64,000 bases of DNA from JAFAMB01 sp963775805 (GTDB lineage Bacteria; Verrucomicrobiota; Verrucomicrobiia; Chthoniobacterales; JAFAMB01), in NCBI GenBank assembly GCA_963775805.1, contig CAVZKG010000001.1, forward strand, positions 992,001 through 1,056,000, written 5' to 3'. Shown piece after piece: positions 44,744-53,551 of this stretch (its first letter is position 1; each line of letters starts with the position of its first letter). The notes under the pieces are model-generated. The model was given only the letters and a program-made list of their open reading frames with translations, had not been told where the DNA came from and made no database searches. Both the position numbers and the translations under genes were made by a program.

Positions 44744-44790
44744 ACATTATTTATCGAATCAGTCAGCCAAGTTAACTCCCGAATAAAATA

Positions 44791-46065
44791 ATGACCAAAA
44801 TCATCAAAGCTGGAGTATCCAGCACTGAAAAGAGACAGGTCGATCTCGAAGTACAACGGACCGTAATTAATATTATCGAACAGATCGCAGCGGGGGGCGA
44901 TAAAGCTGTTCGCGAACTCTCGGTCAAATTCGATCGGTGGGACCGTTCTGATTACCGGCTTTGTCAGACGGAAATTGAGGAGATCGTAGCTTCGGTACCT
45001 GAATCGGTAAAAGCTGATATCAAATTTGCGCAAAAACAAATTCGCACTTTCGCTGAAGCGCAAAGAGCCGCTCTCAAAGACATCGAAGTTGAGACGATTC
45101 CAGGAGTGCACCTCGGTCATAAGAATATTCCCGTGAACAGTGTAGGGGCCTATGTGCCAGGGGGACGATATCCGATGGTTGCCTCAGCACACATGAGCAT
45201 CGTCACGGCAAAGGTAGCGGGCGTGCCTCGGGTTGCCGCTGCGACCCCGCCAATGAATGGCGCACCGCCCGCTGCTACGATTGCGGCTATGGTGCTCGCC
45301 GGAGCCGATGAAATCTACGTGATGGGGGGAGTTCAAGCCGTGGCGGCGCTAGCGCTCGGAACGGATAACATTAGACCGGTTGATATGTTAGTCGGGCCAG
45401 GCAATGCCTACGTTGCGGAAGCAAAACGACAGCTCTTCGGCAGGGTGGGAATCGATCTTTTAGCAGGTCCAACCGAGACTTTGATCATTGCCGACGACAC
45501 CGCCGACTCTGAGATGGTTGCGACGGACTTACTTGGTCAAGCGGAGCATGGGCCTAGTTCTCCCGCGATTTTGCTGACTACCTGCCGTGGACTTGCATCG
45601 GAAATCGAGGATGTGATTCAGGGACAATTAAAGAGCCTGCCAACCGCGGATGTCGCCTCCATTGCATGGAAAAACTGCGGAGCGATTATCCTGGTTGATT
45701 CCGAAGATGAGCTGGTTTCGGAAGCGAACAAGATCGCTTCGGAACATGTTCAAGTTTTAACTAGAAATCCGGATCGCTTTCTACGGGATCTCAGCAATTT
45801 CGGCGCTCTTTTTCTGGGGCCGGAGACCAATGTTGCTTATGGCGATAAGGTCATTGGCACCAATCACACACTGCCTACCGGAAAGGCTGCAAGATATACG
45901 GGTGGATTATGGGTTGGTAAATTTTTAAAAACCGTCACCTACCAGCGGTGCACCCCGGAGGCTAGCGTGCTGATCGGCGAATACTGCTCAAGGCTCTGCG
46001 AAATTGAAAATTTCGCCGGTCACAAGGCGCAGGCCGACTTACGCATCCGTCGTTTCAAGAAGTAA
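44791..46065 (+). CDS. HisD-family dehydrogenase, sulfopropanediol/polyol dehydrogenase-like paralogue
   Basis: The product has 424 residues and the full HisD fold: VGAYVPGGRYPMVASAHMS, VDMLVGPGNAYVAEAKRQLFG, zinc-ligand block LLGQAEHGPSSPA, catalytic SEHVQVL, and FAGHKAQADLR with the C-terminal histidine ligand. However TNHTLPTGKAARYTGGLWVG replaces the segment around H-x-L-P-T-x-x-x-A-R-F-S-S found in true histidinol dehydrogenases. R-Y-T-G-G-L-W-V-G-K-F-L-K is what I know from HpsN-like (sulfopropanediol 3-dehydrogenase) relatives. No other his genes are adjacent; an SDR gene precedes it. I therefore favour oxidation of a small polyol or sulfonate to an acid, and regard histidine synthesis as the less likely role. 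Confidence 0.75.
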   Translation: MTKIIKAGVSSTEKRQVDLEVQRTVINIIEQIAAGGDKAVRELSVKFDRWDRSDYRLCQTEIEEIVASVPESVKADIKFAQKQIRTFAEAQRAALKDIEVETIPGVHLGHKNIPVNSVGAYVPGGRYPMVASAHMSIVTAKVAGVPRVAAATPPMNGAPPAATIAAMVLAGADEIYVMGGVQAVAALALGTDNIRPVDMLVGPGNAYVAEAKRQLFGRVGIDLLAGPTETLIIADDTADSEMVATDLLGQAEHGPSSPAILLTTCRGLASEIEDVIQGQLKSLPTADVASIAWKNCGAIILVDSEDELVSEANKIASEHVQVLTRNPDRFLRDLSNFGALFLGPETNVAYGDKVIGTNHTLPTGKAARYTGGLWVGKFLKTVTYQRCTPEASVLIGEYCSRLCEIENFAGHKAQADLRIRRFKK

Positions 46066-46232
46066 ATTGAATGTAAAGATCCCAGCAGTGCCACTCAGGA
46101 CCTGGGCTGAACATCCGTTACTCGCCTTCATGACAGCTCTTACGCGGCTCTTCCGACCCGAAAAATAGATTTCCAAACGCGTTGTCATCGGATTTAGTTG
46201 CAAATGACATTGGGAATCATCAGCCCGGCGCA

Positions 46233-47483
46233 ATGAATCGCACTCAATTGCAAAGCGACGATGCTAGCATACGGAAGGAGGACGGAACTGCTCCCCCTTT
46301 TGTGCCTGCCGGAACCAACTCCCCTGAGCTGGAAGTCAAGGATGCGCAACTCATCTTCGGTGCCGCCTTGCGGGAGCTGGAACGGGAATTCGGCCGCAAC
46401 AGGATGCGTTTCCCAAAGGAGTTGATCCTGCTCGGAGGAGCGCCGGGCGCGGGCAAAGGCACCAACACGGACTTCATCCGTAATGTGCGCGAGATCGACG
46501 CGCCGCCCATTGTCGTATCGCAGCTCCTTGACACGCCAGAGGCGCGCGCCGTCAAGGCACGCGGCGGCATGGTCGGGGACCGGGAGGTGGTTGGAATCCT
46601 GTTTCGCAAGCTGCTTGAAGCTGAGCATGAGAACGGTGCGCTGCTTGACGGCTTTCCGCGCACCAAGGTGCAGGTAGAGTGCCTCAAGCTACTCTTCGAC
46701 GAGATGATCACTCTACGGCGGGAGTTTTCCGGCACCCCGGAGGTGATCCACTTCAAGCAGCCCATTTTCCACATCATGGTGCTATTCGTCGACGAGGCGG
46801 AAAGCGTGGCCCGTCAACTCAAGCGCGGGCGGCAGGTCGTCGCGCACAACGAGGAGGTCGCCCGCTCGGGCGTGGGCGAACGTTGGGAGGAACGGGCAAC
46901 TGACTTTAGTGAGGGGCTGGCACGCAACCGCTACCGCGTTTTTAAAGAGCAAACTTATGACGCGCTGGTTTCCCTCAAGCAGATCTTCCACTACCACTTC
47001 ATCAATGCCCAGGCGCCCATTCCGGAGGTCCAGGCCAACATCGTCCGCGAGCTGGAATATCAAAGCACTTTGGAGTTGGACCCTCGCACCTTCGACCGGC
47101 TTCGGGGGTTGCCCTTGGCCAGCCAAATCGTCCGACACGCGCGCCAGGAACTCGTCCGCCGGTTAGACGGCTACGAGGTGGATCAGCCAGAGACCTTTGG
47201 TCGAGTGATAGAATTCATTGAATGCAAGATGATGCCCATCGTGGTTCGCCACGCGGTCTCGGGTATCGCCAACGTCAACTCCGAAGACCTACTGTTCGAT
47301 GACCCGACCGCTTTAGCGATGCTGATTGACGTCTTCTCCGAGCGCGGCTTCCACGCGACGGTGGATGTTACCCGGATCGGCGTGCCATTGCGCTTTGATC
47401 TAAAAACCGGGAACATTCACTCTGAAGAGAAGAAGGTTTACCGTTTCAGCGTGCGCTTCCGAAATCCGGAGATCCGGGGTTAG
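46233..47483 (+). CDS. Long adenylate-kinase-like nucleoside monophosphate kinase
   Basis: From the ATG at 46233 the product has 416 residues, about twice a normal adenylate kinase; TTG at 46182 would add 17. The kinase core begins near residue 60 with the P-loop LLGGAPGAGKGTNTDFI, and LLDGFPRTKVQVE near residue 130 supplies the NMP-binding arginine motif. The LID region is atypical. The C-terminal 200 residues (with EFIECKMMPIVVRHAVSG and a final beta-rich stretch) have no domain I recognise. It should phosphorylate AMP or another NMP, but the extensions suggest a modified role. Codon choice looks richer in G and C than its neighbours, which could mean a different history. Confidence 0.75.
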   Translation: MNRTQLQSDDASIRKEDGTAPPFVPAGTNSPELEVKDAQLIFGAALRELEREFGRNRMRFPKELILLGGAPGAGKGTNTDFIRNVREIDAPPIVVSQLLDTPEARAVKARGGMVGDREVVGILFRKLLEAEHENGALLDGFPRTKVQVECLKLLFDEMITLRREFSGTPEVIHFKQPIFHIMVLFVDEAESVARQLKRGRQVVAHNEEVARSGVGERWEERATDFSEGLARNRYRVFKEQTYDALVSLKQIFHYHFINAQAPIPEVQANIVRELEYQSTLELDPRTFDRLRGLPLASQIVRHARQELVRRLDGYEVDQPETFGRVIEFIECKMMPIVVRHAVSGIANVNSEDLLFDDPTALAMLIDVFSERGFHATVDVTRIGVPLRFDLKTGNIHSEEKKVYRFSVRFRNPEIRG

Positions 47484-47584
47484 TTTGTGCGTTGCATCCA
47501 ATCGCAGACTCCTGCGGTAATCACGCGGGTCTTACTTCGAAAGCCAAGAGGCTGAACCCGCCCCTTTGACTTGATGGTTTGAAT

Positions 47585-47610
47585 TTCAAAAGTGCTCAGA
47601 GACTTTTGAA
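47585..47610. terminator. Perfect 9-bp inverted repeat between adk-like gene and tRNA
   Basis: TTCAAAAGT and ACTTTTGAA flank an 8-base loop (GCTCAGAG). It lies about 100 bases after the kinase stop and about 60 bases downstream of the tRNA-Thr on the other strand. There is no clear U-tract, so terminator function is only possible. Confidence 0.4.
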
Positions 47611-47669
47611 CGCTGAACTATTCGACTAGAATTCGATGGGTAAGTCTCTCAAAACCAAGAGATAACAAC

Positions 47670-47744
47670 TGGAGCCAACGATGGGAGTCGAACCCATGAC
47701 CTGCCGATTACGAATCGGCTGCTCTACCTCTAAGCTACGTTGGC
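47670..47744 (-). tRNA. tRNA-Thr (anticodon CGU)
   Basis: A regular cloverleaf: acceptor GCCAACG/CGTTGGC, D arm GCTT/GAGC region, anticodon stem GCCGA/TCGGC with loop TTCGTAA (anticodon CGU, reading ACG), T arm ATGGG-TTCGACT-CCCAT and encoded CCA. All stems pair well. Confidence 0.95.
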
Positions 47745-47808
47745 GCTCAGAAAGGCCGGATAATAACTCTAGCAGAGTCGACCGTCAAATGGACGCCGAG
47801 CGCCATGT

Positions 47809-48837
47809 TCAATCGCCGACACGAATCACGACTTTGCCAAAATGCGATCCAGCCTCCAGGTGATCGAACGCTTCCGGCGCAGATTCGAACGGAAAGACCT
47901 TGTCGATAACGGGCCGGATATTCGCCAATTCCAGCGCCCGGTTCATCGCCTCGAACATTTCCCGGCTGCCGACATATATCCCAAAGACAGTCGCGCTTTT
48001 GCTGACAATCGGGAAAATTGCGGTTTCGGCTTCGCGTCCTGAGAGAATGCCGATCAGCCCAATCTTGCCACCCGACCGACAGGCGCGGACGGATTGAAGG
48101 AATGTCCCTGCGCCGCCCACTTCGATCACGTGGTCAACTCCTTCCTCGCCTGAGAGCGTTGCGGCCGCCTTACCCCAATCGGTTGTGGTTTTGTAGTTAA
48201 TCAGAGCGTCTGCGCCCAGCTTGCGAGCGCGCTCAAGCTTTTCGTCGCTACTGGACGTTATAATGACTTTCGCGCCTGCAGCCTTGGCAATTTGCAGCCC
48301 AAAAATTGAAACACCTCCGGTACCAAGCAACAAGACAGTCTCACCTGGAACCAGGGCGCCGCGGACGATTAACGACTGCCAGGCAGTCAAGGCCGCGCAA
48401 GGAAGCGTCGCCCCTTCTTCGAACGAATAACTGCGAGGCAAACGCACCAATCCTTCTTCGCTGAACTTCACCTGCTCAGCCAGAACGCCGTCGATCGCGC
48501 CCCCTAATGCCGTTCGATGCATGTGCGCTTTAAATTGTCCCGAGGACCATCCCTGAAAAAAACAGGCGGCAACCCGATCGCCAATCTTAAAAGCAGTGAC
48601 AGCCGATCCGATAGCGACGACCTCCCCTGCTCCATCTGACAAAGGGACACGTCCGGGGACCGGTTTCCGATCATACTGCCCACGAAGGACTACCAGATCG
48701 CGGAAATTAAGAGAGGCCGCTTTGACGCGGACCAAAACCTCATGATCGCCCAATTCAGGCAGAGGACGCTCGACAATTTGCAAACCGTCGGATCGACCGA
48801 ACGTCTGAATCTCGTAGGCTCTCATAAACGGACTCAC
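47809..48837 (-). CDS. Zinc-independent medium-chain alcohol dehydrogenase / quinone-oxidoreductase-like
   Basis: The product has 342 residues and the MDR fold. The N-terminal GroES-like half contains VRVKAASLNFRDLVVLRGQY and PLSDGAGEVVAIGSAV; the cysteine/histidine zinc ligands of classical alcohol dehydrogenases are not in place. The cofactor half has VLLLGTGGVSIFGLQIAKAAGAKVI and ends with FDHLEAGSHFGKVVIRVGD. Such enzymes reduce quinones, enones or aldehydes with NAD(P)H. It ends six bases... of spacing from a membrane-protein gene upstream on the same strand, so the two may be co-transcribed. Substrate unknown. Confidence 0.85.
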   Translation of the reverse strand: MSPFMRAYEIQTFGRSDGLQIVERPLPELGDHEVLVRVKAASLNFRDLVVLRGQYDRKPVPGRVPLSDGAGEVVAIGSAVTAFKIGDRVAACFFQGWSSGQFKAHMHRTALGGAIDGVLAEQVKFSEEGLVRLPRSYSFEEGATLPCAALTAWQSLIVRGALVPGETVLLLGTGGVSIFGLQIAKAAGAKVIITSSSDEKLERARKLGADALINYKTTTDWGKAAATLSGEEGVDHVIEVGGAGTFLQSVRACRSGGKIGLIGILSGREAETAIFPIVSKSATVFGIYVGSREMFEAMNRALELANIRPVIDKVFPFESAPEAFDHLEAGSHFGKVVIRVGD

Positions 48838-48843
48838 TCAGGG

Positions 48844-49536
48844 CTAGATCGGGCGCACCGGGCTGCTCCGAAAACCCGTTTCAGTGACTTTCCGTGCCCG
48901 CGCCCGAAACGTGAGTCCAAGCATACCGGATCCCAGCAGGAAAAAAAGGATGACCGCTGGCAGGGATAATCCGGCGCGGAACATCGAAATGGAGTGTTGC
49001 GAGACTAACAGGGCACCCATATATCGGACGGCAGAGATTGACGGCAACAAAAGCGCCGATGCAACCAATAATTGAAAAAACCGCTTACGCCAGCCTGAAT
49101 CGAATCGGTACAAAGCAAGCGCAAAAGAGAGAAACAAACTTGTCGCCGCGCTGTACGGTGACGGTCGCGCTGCATAAATAGTGACGCGCGGACCTGTTGA
49201 GACAGGCAAAAAGTAAGCGTCAAGATCTGGGAATCGGATTCCGGTGGCGTACTCGAGCAGGAAGACCACTGCGGTACAAATGACCAGGGCACAGATCACT
49301 TTCGGGATCACGGCCAGTCCAGGGTGCTGACGCGATACAGGGGCCGAAATAAGAGCCAAGGCTAAACTAAGCAGCGTGATAAAAGCGGTCGTCCAAGGCG
49401 TCAAATAGGGAATACGCTCGGATTGATAACCAATGGTAACGTACTGTTTCCAGTGCGGGAAATAGATCAAGCAGGCAGCAAAGAGCAAAAGCGCAATGCC
49501 AAACGAATAGGAGATTCGGCTACGGAGTGTCGCCAT
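48844..49536 (-). CDS. Stand-alone six-helix membrane protein, sensor-module-like
   Basis: From the ATG at 49536 the product has 230 residues and about six transmembrane segments; the frame is open to 49701 but the added residues are not membrane-like. The loop LLEYATGIRFPDLDAYFLP followed by ARPSPYSAATSLFLSFALAL resembles the membrane input module found ahead of PAS and histidine-kinase domains in several phyla. Here no signalling domain follows; the chain ends with a short basic tail. It may be a truncated sensor or an independent protein. It is six bases upstream of the MDR oxidoreductase gene. Confidence 0.6.
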   Translation of the reverse strand: MATLRSRISYSFGIALLLFAACLIYFPHWKQYVTIGYQSERIPYLTPWTTAFITLLSLALALISAPVSRQHPGLAVIPKVICALVICTAVVFLLEYATGIRFPDLDAYFLPVSTGPRVTIYAARPSPYSAATSLFLSFALALYRFDSGWRKRFFQLLVASALLLPSISAVRYMGALLVSQHSISMFRAGLSLPAVILFFLLGSGMLGLTFRARARKVTETGFRSSPVRPI

Positions 49537-49765
49537 ATTCGATTGCTTAAAACTTTTAGTTTGCCAATTCCCATCTCGGAAACGACCTGGGGAAGTTTCC
49601 TTTGCTCTACTTCCCTTTGATCCAGCACGACTCAATCGAGGTCCCGAGCGACAGAATAATGTTCGTACCACCAAATTATTCCATCGACACGATCGTCCCA
49701 ACCTTTAATGAAATTTTATCGCGCCTATCGGCGTAGCACTATACGCAATCGTAGTAGTCTTGATT

Positions 49766-50965
49766 TCAATCCGCTTTAAATTCGAGTTCGTACTCGTCGC
49801 GTACCTTGGAGAATTGTTCGATAGCAAACTGCAAGTCTTCCCGCGAGTGAGCTGCCGAGACTTGAGTTCTGATCCGCGCGGTTCCCTGTGGGACTACCGG
49901 GAAAAAGAATCCAATCACATAAAGACCGAGCTCCAGGAGTCGGTTGGCGACCTTTTGCGACAGCGCTGCATCCCCGATCATGACAGGCACGATCGGGTGT
50001 GTTCCCGGGCGAATGGCGAGTCCGTTCTCTGTCAGCCCAGCTCGGAAAAACCGAGTATTATCTTCCAGACGATCGCGATATTCAGTTGACCGTGAAACGA
50101 TCTCGATTGCCTTGATGGATGCCGCGACGGTACAGGGTGTCAGGCTATTCGAAAAAAGATACGGTCGCGAACGTTGGCGGAGCAGATCGATTAATTCTCG
50201 GCGTCCTGTGATATAACCTCCACTCCCTCCCCCTAGCGCTTTTCCAAGTGTGCCGGTGATAATATCAACCCGATCCATCACTCCATGGTACTCGGGAGTT
50301 CCGCGCCCTGTCTGTCCAACGAACCCAGCGGCATGACATTCGTCGACCATCACGAGCGCCGAGTACCTGTCCGCAAGATCACAAATATCTTTTAAACTCG
50401 CGATCGTACCATCCATTGAGAAGACACCATCCGTTGCAATCAGACGATATCGGCTCCCTTGCGCCTCCTTTAGCCGGGTCTCGAGTTCATCCATGTCGTT
50501 GTGGCGATACCGATAGCGTTGGGCTTTGCAGAGTCGAACGCCATCGATGATGGAGGCGTGATTCAACTGGTCGCTGATCACAGCGTCTTCGCTCGACAAG
50601 ATCGTTTCAAACAGTCCGCCGTTCGCATCGAAGCAACTGCCATAGAGGATTGCGCCCTCGGTCTGATGAAATGCGCTCAGTGCCGCTTCAAGCTCATTGT
50701 GAATCTCCTGGGTGCCGCAAATAAAACGCACGGACGCAAGGCCGAAACCCCATCGATCCAAGGCATTTTTTGCTGCTTCGATTACCTCGGGGTGATCCGC
50801 CAAGCCTAGGTAGTTGTTCGCGCAAAAGTTGAGGACTTCCTTGCCAGCAGCGGTTTTTATGCGCACTCGCTGGGGCGTACTGATCGCCCGCTCGGTTTTA
50901 TACAGTCCTTGTAACCGGATCTCATCGAGCTGTGCCGCAATATACTTCTGGAATGCACCAATCAT
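49766..50965 (-). CDS. kbl: Glycine C-acetyltransferase (2-amino-3-ketobutyrate CoA ligase)
   Basis: From the ATG at 50965 the product has 399 residues, matching the family; the frame also has a TTG at 50980. Marks of the alpha-oxoamine synthase family are FCANNYLGLADHPEV, FGLASVRFICGTQEIHNELE, DECHAAGFVG, and the PLP lysine in GTLGKALGGGSGGYI near residue 240. It cleaves 2-amino-3-oxobutanoate with CoA to glycine and acetyl-CoA. The threonine dehydrogenase gene lies upstream on the same strand, separated by 160 bases that hold a short-repeat patch. Together they degrade threonine to glycine. Confidence 0.95.
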   Translation of the reverse strand: MIGAFQKYIAAQLDEIRLQGLYKTERAISTPQRVRIKTAAGKEVLNFCANNYLGLADHPEVIEAAKNALDRWGFGLASVRFICGTQEIHNELEAALSAFHQTEGAILYGSCFDANGGLFETILSSEDAVISDQLNHASIIDGVRLCKAQRYRYRHNDMDELETRLKEAQGSRYRLIATDGVFSMDGTIASLKDICDLADRYSALVMVDECHAAGFVGQTGRGTPEYHGVMDRVDIITGTLGKALGGGSGGYITGRRELIDLLRQRSRPYLFSNSLTPCTVAASIKAIEIVSRSTEYRDRLEDNTRFFRAGLTENGLAIRPGTHPIVPVMIGDAALSQKVANRLLELGLYVIGFFFPVVPQGTARIRTQVSAAHSREDLQFAIEQFSKVRDEYELEFKAD

Positions 50966-50984
50966 GGGGAAATTTGTCAAACAG

Positions 50985-51125
50985 TTGTCGGTAGTCAGTT
51001 GTCAGTCGGAGAGTTATCAGTGTCGGTTGCCAGTCGGAGAACCATTTATCCAGGAAATCTGATCGAAAAAACAGCCTGTGAGTTTACTAATCTCCTCTTG
51101 TTTCGTCACTGACAAGTGACACTGA
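50985..51125. repeat. CAGTTGTCAGT-type short repeats between tdh and kbl
   Basis: The stretch contains GTCGGTAGTCAGTTGTCAGTC, TTATCAGTGTCGG and GCCAGTCGG, then CACTGACAAGTGACACTGACTAC near the tdh stop. These are low-complexity direct and inverted variants of one short unit, a type known as interspersed repeats in several bacterial phyla. No coding potential. Confidence 0.65.
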
Positions 51126-52166
51126 CTACTGGTCGCTCCAATGAAGGATGATTTTTCCTGACTGGCCCTCTTTCATCAGCTGAAAACCGTGATGAAATTC
51201 CTTGTATGGAAGGCGATGAGTAATCACAGGGGAAATGTCCAGGCCCGACTGGATCATGGTCGTCATTTTATACCAGGTTTCATACATCTCCCTTCCGTAA
51301 ATTCCCTTAATCGTAAGCCCATTAAAGACAACCAGATCCCAGTCGATCGGAGAATTCTTCGATTGGATGCCTAGAACGGCTATTTTCCCGCCGTGACACA
51401 TTACAGCGAGCATGGCGTTGAGCGCCTCACCGTTGCCTGACATTTCAAGGCCGACATCGAACCCTTCCTTCATTCCCAGATCGTCCATCACCGTCTCCAG
51501 AGATGTTTTCGTTACGTCGACGGCGCGGGTGACTCCCATGCTCTCCGCCAACGCGAGCCGGTATGGATTGACATCGGTAATCACCACAAACCGCGCACCG
51601 GCATGACGCGCTATCGCTGCCGCCATGATTCCAATCGGGCCTGCGCCGGTAATCAGCACATCTTCCCCGAGCACATCGAACGAAAGAGCTGTGTGAACCG
51701 CGTTCCCTAGCGGATCGAAACAGGAAATAACATCAAGCGGGATCCTGGGATCGGCGACCCAAATGTTTGTTTGCGGAATCGTTAGATACTGGGCAAAAGC
51801 GCCCGGGCGATTAACGCCAACTCCGCTGGTTCGATTACAAAGGTGCCGGCGGCCGGCGAGACAGTTCCGACATCGCCCGCAAACGATATGCCCTTCGCCA
51901 GTGACAATCATGCCGGGATGAAAATCGATCACATGGCTTCCCACCGATTCGATGACTCCGACGAACTCGTGACCGATCTGCATCGGCACAGGAACCGTCC
52001 GCTGAGCCCATGCGTCCCAGTCGAAAATATGAACGTCCGTGCCGCAGATGGAAGAGCGCAGAACCCGGATCAAAACGTCAAACTCGCCCACAACCGGTAC
52101 CGGGATTTCTTCAAGCCAAAGGCCCGGTTCACGCTCCCTTTTGACAAGCGCCTGCATCGTTCTCAT
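51126..52166 (-). CDS. tdh: L-threonine 3-dehydrogenase
   Basis: The product has 346 residues and is a zinc MDR enzyme close to E. coli Tdh in layout: SSICGTDVHIFDWDAWAQ with a catalytic-zinc cysteine, IGHEFVGVIESVG with the zinc histidine, the structural-zinc lobe CGRCRNCLAGRRHLC, and the Rossmann segment LITGAGPIGIMAAAIARHAGA. The tail (FHHGFQLMKEGQSGKIILHW) is complete. It oxidises threonine to 2-amino-3-oxobutanoate with NAD, which the following kbl product cleaves. The gene starts divergently from ruvC, about 200 bases away. Confidence 0.95.
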   Translation of the reverse strand: MRTMQALVKREREPGLWLEEIPVPVVGEFDVLIRVLRSSICGTDVHIFDWDAWAQRTVPVPMQIGHEFVGVIESVGSHVIDFHPGMIVTGEGHIVCGRCRNCLAGRRHLCNRTSGVGVNRPGAFAQYLTIPQTNIWVADPRIPLDVISCFDPLGNAVHTALSFDVLGEDVLITGAGPIGIMAAAIARHAGARFVVITDVNPYRLALAESMGVTRAVDVTKTSLETVMDDLGMKEGFDVGLEMSGNGEALNAMLAVMCHGGKIAVLGIQSKNSPIDWDLVVFNGLTIKGIYGREMYETWYKMTTMIQSGLDISPVITHRLPYKEFHHGFQLMKEGQSGKIILHWSDQ

Positions 52167-52363
52167 TGCAAATGGATTTAAAAAAAGAAAGAAAACATCG
52201 CGTGAACATGAATTTTGGCAAGCTTTGAGAGCCGGATCTCGTATGATTTGAAAATCAGCTCTTGGAGACCGGGCAGGTCACTTTCGTGACTATTTCTTTC
52301 CAAAAATTGGACATCGGGACTTTCGGTCTTCTGGAATTGGCGATCCTGGATATCATTAGGAAT

Positions 52364-52867
52364 GTGCGCCTGTTAGCCCTTGATCCTGCACTTAGAACCT
52401 CTGGGTATGCGATCCTTCAAAAGGAAGGTTCGAAGCTAGGCGCGATCGCGTATGGTGTGATTCGCAATAAATCCCAGCTCTCGATGCCAGGATGCCTGCT
52501 CGAAATTCATCGTAAAATCGACGAATTGATCCGACTCCATGCTCCTGAAGAGTGCGCGGTCGAGGGATTGATCTACGTTCAGAACATGCGTACCGCGATG
52601 ACGCTTGGCGCGGCACGCGGTTCCGCGCTCTTGGCTGCAGCTCAACACGGGATGCCGATCTACGAATATCCGCCTAGACGAGTGAAACAAGCGATTGTGG
52701 GCCACGGCGCCGCACAGAAATCGCAAGTCGGCTTTATGGTGCGGTCTCTGCTGGGGCTTACCGAAACACCCGAAGCCGATGCCGCTGACGCCCTTGCAAT
52801 TGGGCTGACGCACTTTCAAATGATAAGCTCACCCATCGCAGTTCACCGAGCGAATCGTCCAATATGA
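52364..52867 (+). CDS. ruvC: Holliday-junction resolvase RuvC
   Basis: The best start is the GTG at 52364, giving 167 residues, the standard size; the frame is open to 52262 but those residues are not family-like. The four acidic catalytic residues are visible: D in LLALDPALRTSG, E in CAVEGLIYVQN, and two D in PEADAADALAIGL. RuvC cuts Holliday junctions as a dimer with RuvAB during recombination repair. An AGGA just before the GTG supports the start, with short spacing. The ruvC stop overlaps the lipB start (ATGA), so the two are translationally coupled. ruvA and ruvB are not in the window. Confidence 0.93.
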   Translation: MRLLALDPALRTSGYAILQKEGSKLGAIAYGVIRNKSQLSMPGCLLEIHRKIDELIRLHAPEECAVEGLIYVQNMRTAMTLGAARGSALLAAAQHGMPIYEYPPRRVKQAIVGHGAAQKSQVGFMVRSLLGLTETPEADAADALAIGLTHFQMISSPIAVHRANRPI

Positions 52868-53508
52868 AAATCGAATGGCTCGGCCGGATCAATTACGAAT
52901 CCGGTTTGCGAATCCAGGAAGAGCGGCTCAAAGAGTCCGTGGCAGGAGGTGAAGATTCCGTGCTCCTGCTCGAGCACGAGCCGGTCTACACAATCGGAAG
53001 GTTACCGGATAAGTCGAGCCTGGGTGTCGCTGCGCAGCTTCCGTATCCTGTGTTCGAGACCAATCGTGGCGGTCAAGCGACCTATCACGGGCCTGGCCAA
53101 TTGGTCGGTTATCCAATCCTCGATCTGCGAATTCGCGGACGCGACGTACACGTTTATCTGCGAACGTTGGAAAGCTTGTTAATCGAGCTGCTGAACGAAT
53201 TTGGAGTGCCAGGAACCAGAATCGAAGGAAAAACAGGTGTCTGGGTGCAGGATCGTAAGATCGCGTCGATCGGGGTCGGTGTTCGAAAATGGATAACAAT
53301 GCACGGATTCGCGTTGAATATCGCAAGCGATCTAAGCGGCTTTGCGAACATCGTTCCGTGCGGGCTCTCCGGAGTCACGATGACTTCCATCAGCTCCGAA
53401 TCCGGGCGCGAGATCTCAATGGAGAGTGTGTTGGAAAAGGTGGGCCCATTGCTGGTGCACTATCTGGAGGTAGGCAGTTTTGCGTGGAGTGAGAGCCATT
53501 ACGCGTAA
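52864..53508 (+). CDS. lipB: Octanoyl-[acyl-carrier-protein] transferase (lipoate synthesis)
   Basis: The product has 214 residues. LipB motifs are complete: NRGGQATYHGPGQLVGYPILDL, GKTGVWVQDRKIASIGVGVRKWITMHGFALN, and the catalytic cysteine in NIVPCGLSGVTMTS, with the partner lysine in RKIASIG. It moves octanoate from ACP to lipoyl domains of 2-oxoacid dehydrogenases and GcvH. The start codon overlaps the ruvC stop by four bases. lipA is not in the window. Confidence 0.95.
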   Translation: MKIEWLGRINYESGLRIQEERLKESVAGGEDSVLLLEHEPVYTIGRLPDKSSLGVAAQLPYPVFETNRGGQATYHGPGQLVGYPILDLRIRGRDVHVYLRTLESLLIELLNEFGVPGTRIEGKTGVWVQDRKIASIGVGVRKWITMHGFALNIASDLSGFANIVPCGLSGVTMTSISSESGREISMESVLEKVGPLLVHYLEVGSFAWSESHYA

Positions 53509-53551
53509 TGGGGCGTTTACGACGGGTAGGTCGAGGTACCGGGCGTAGACC

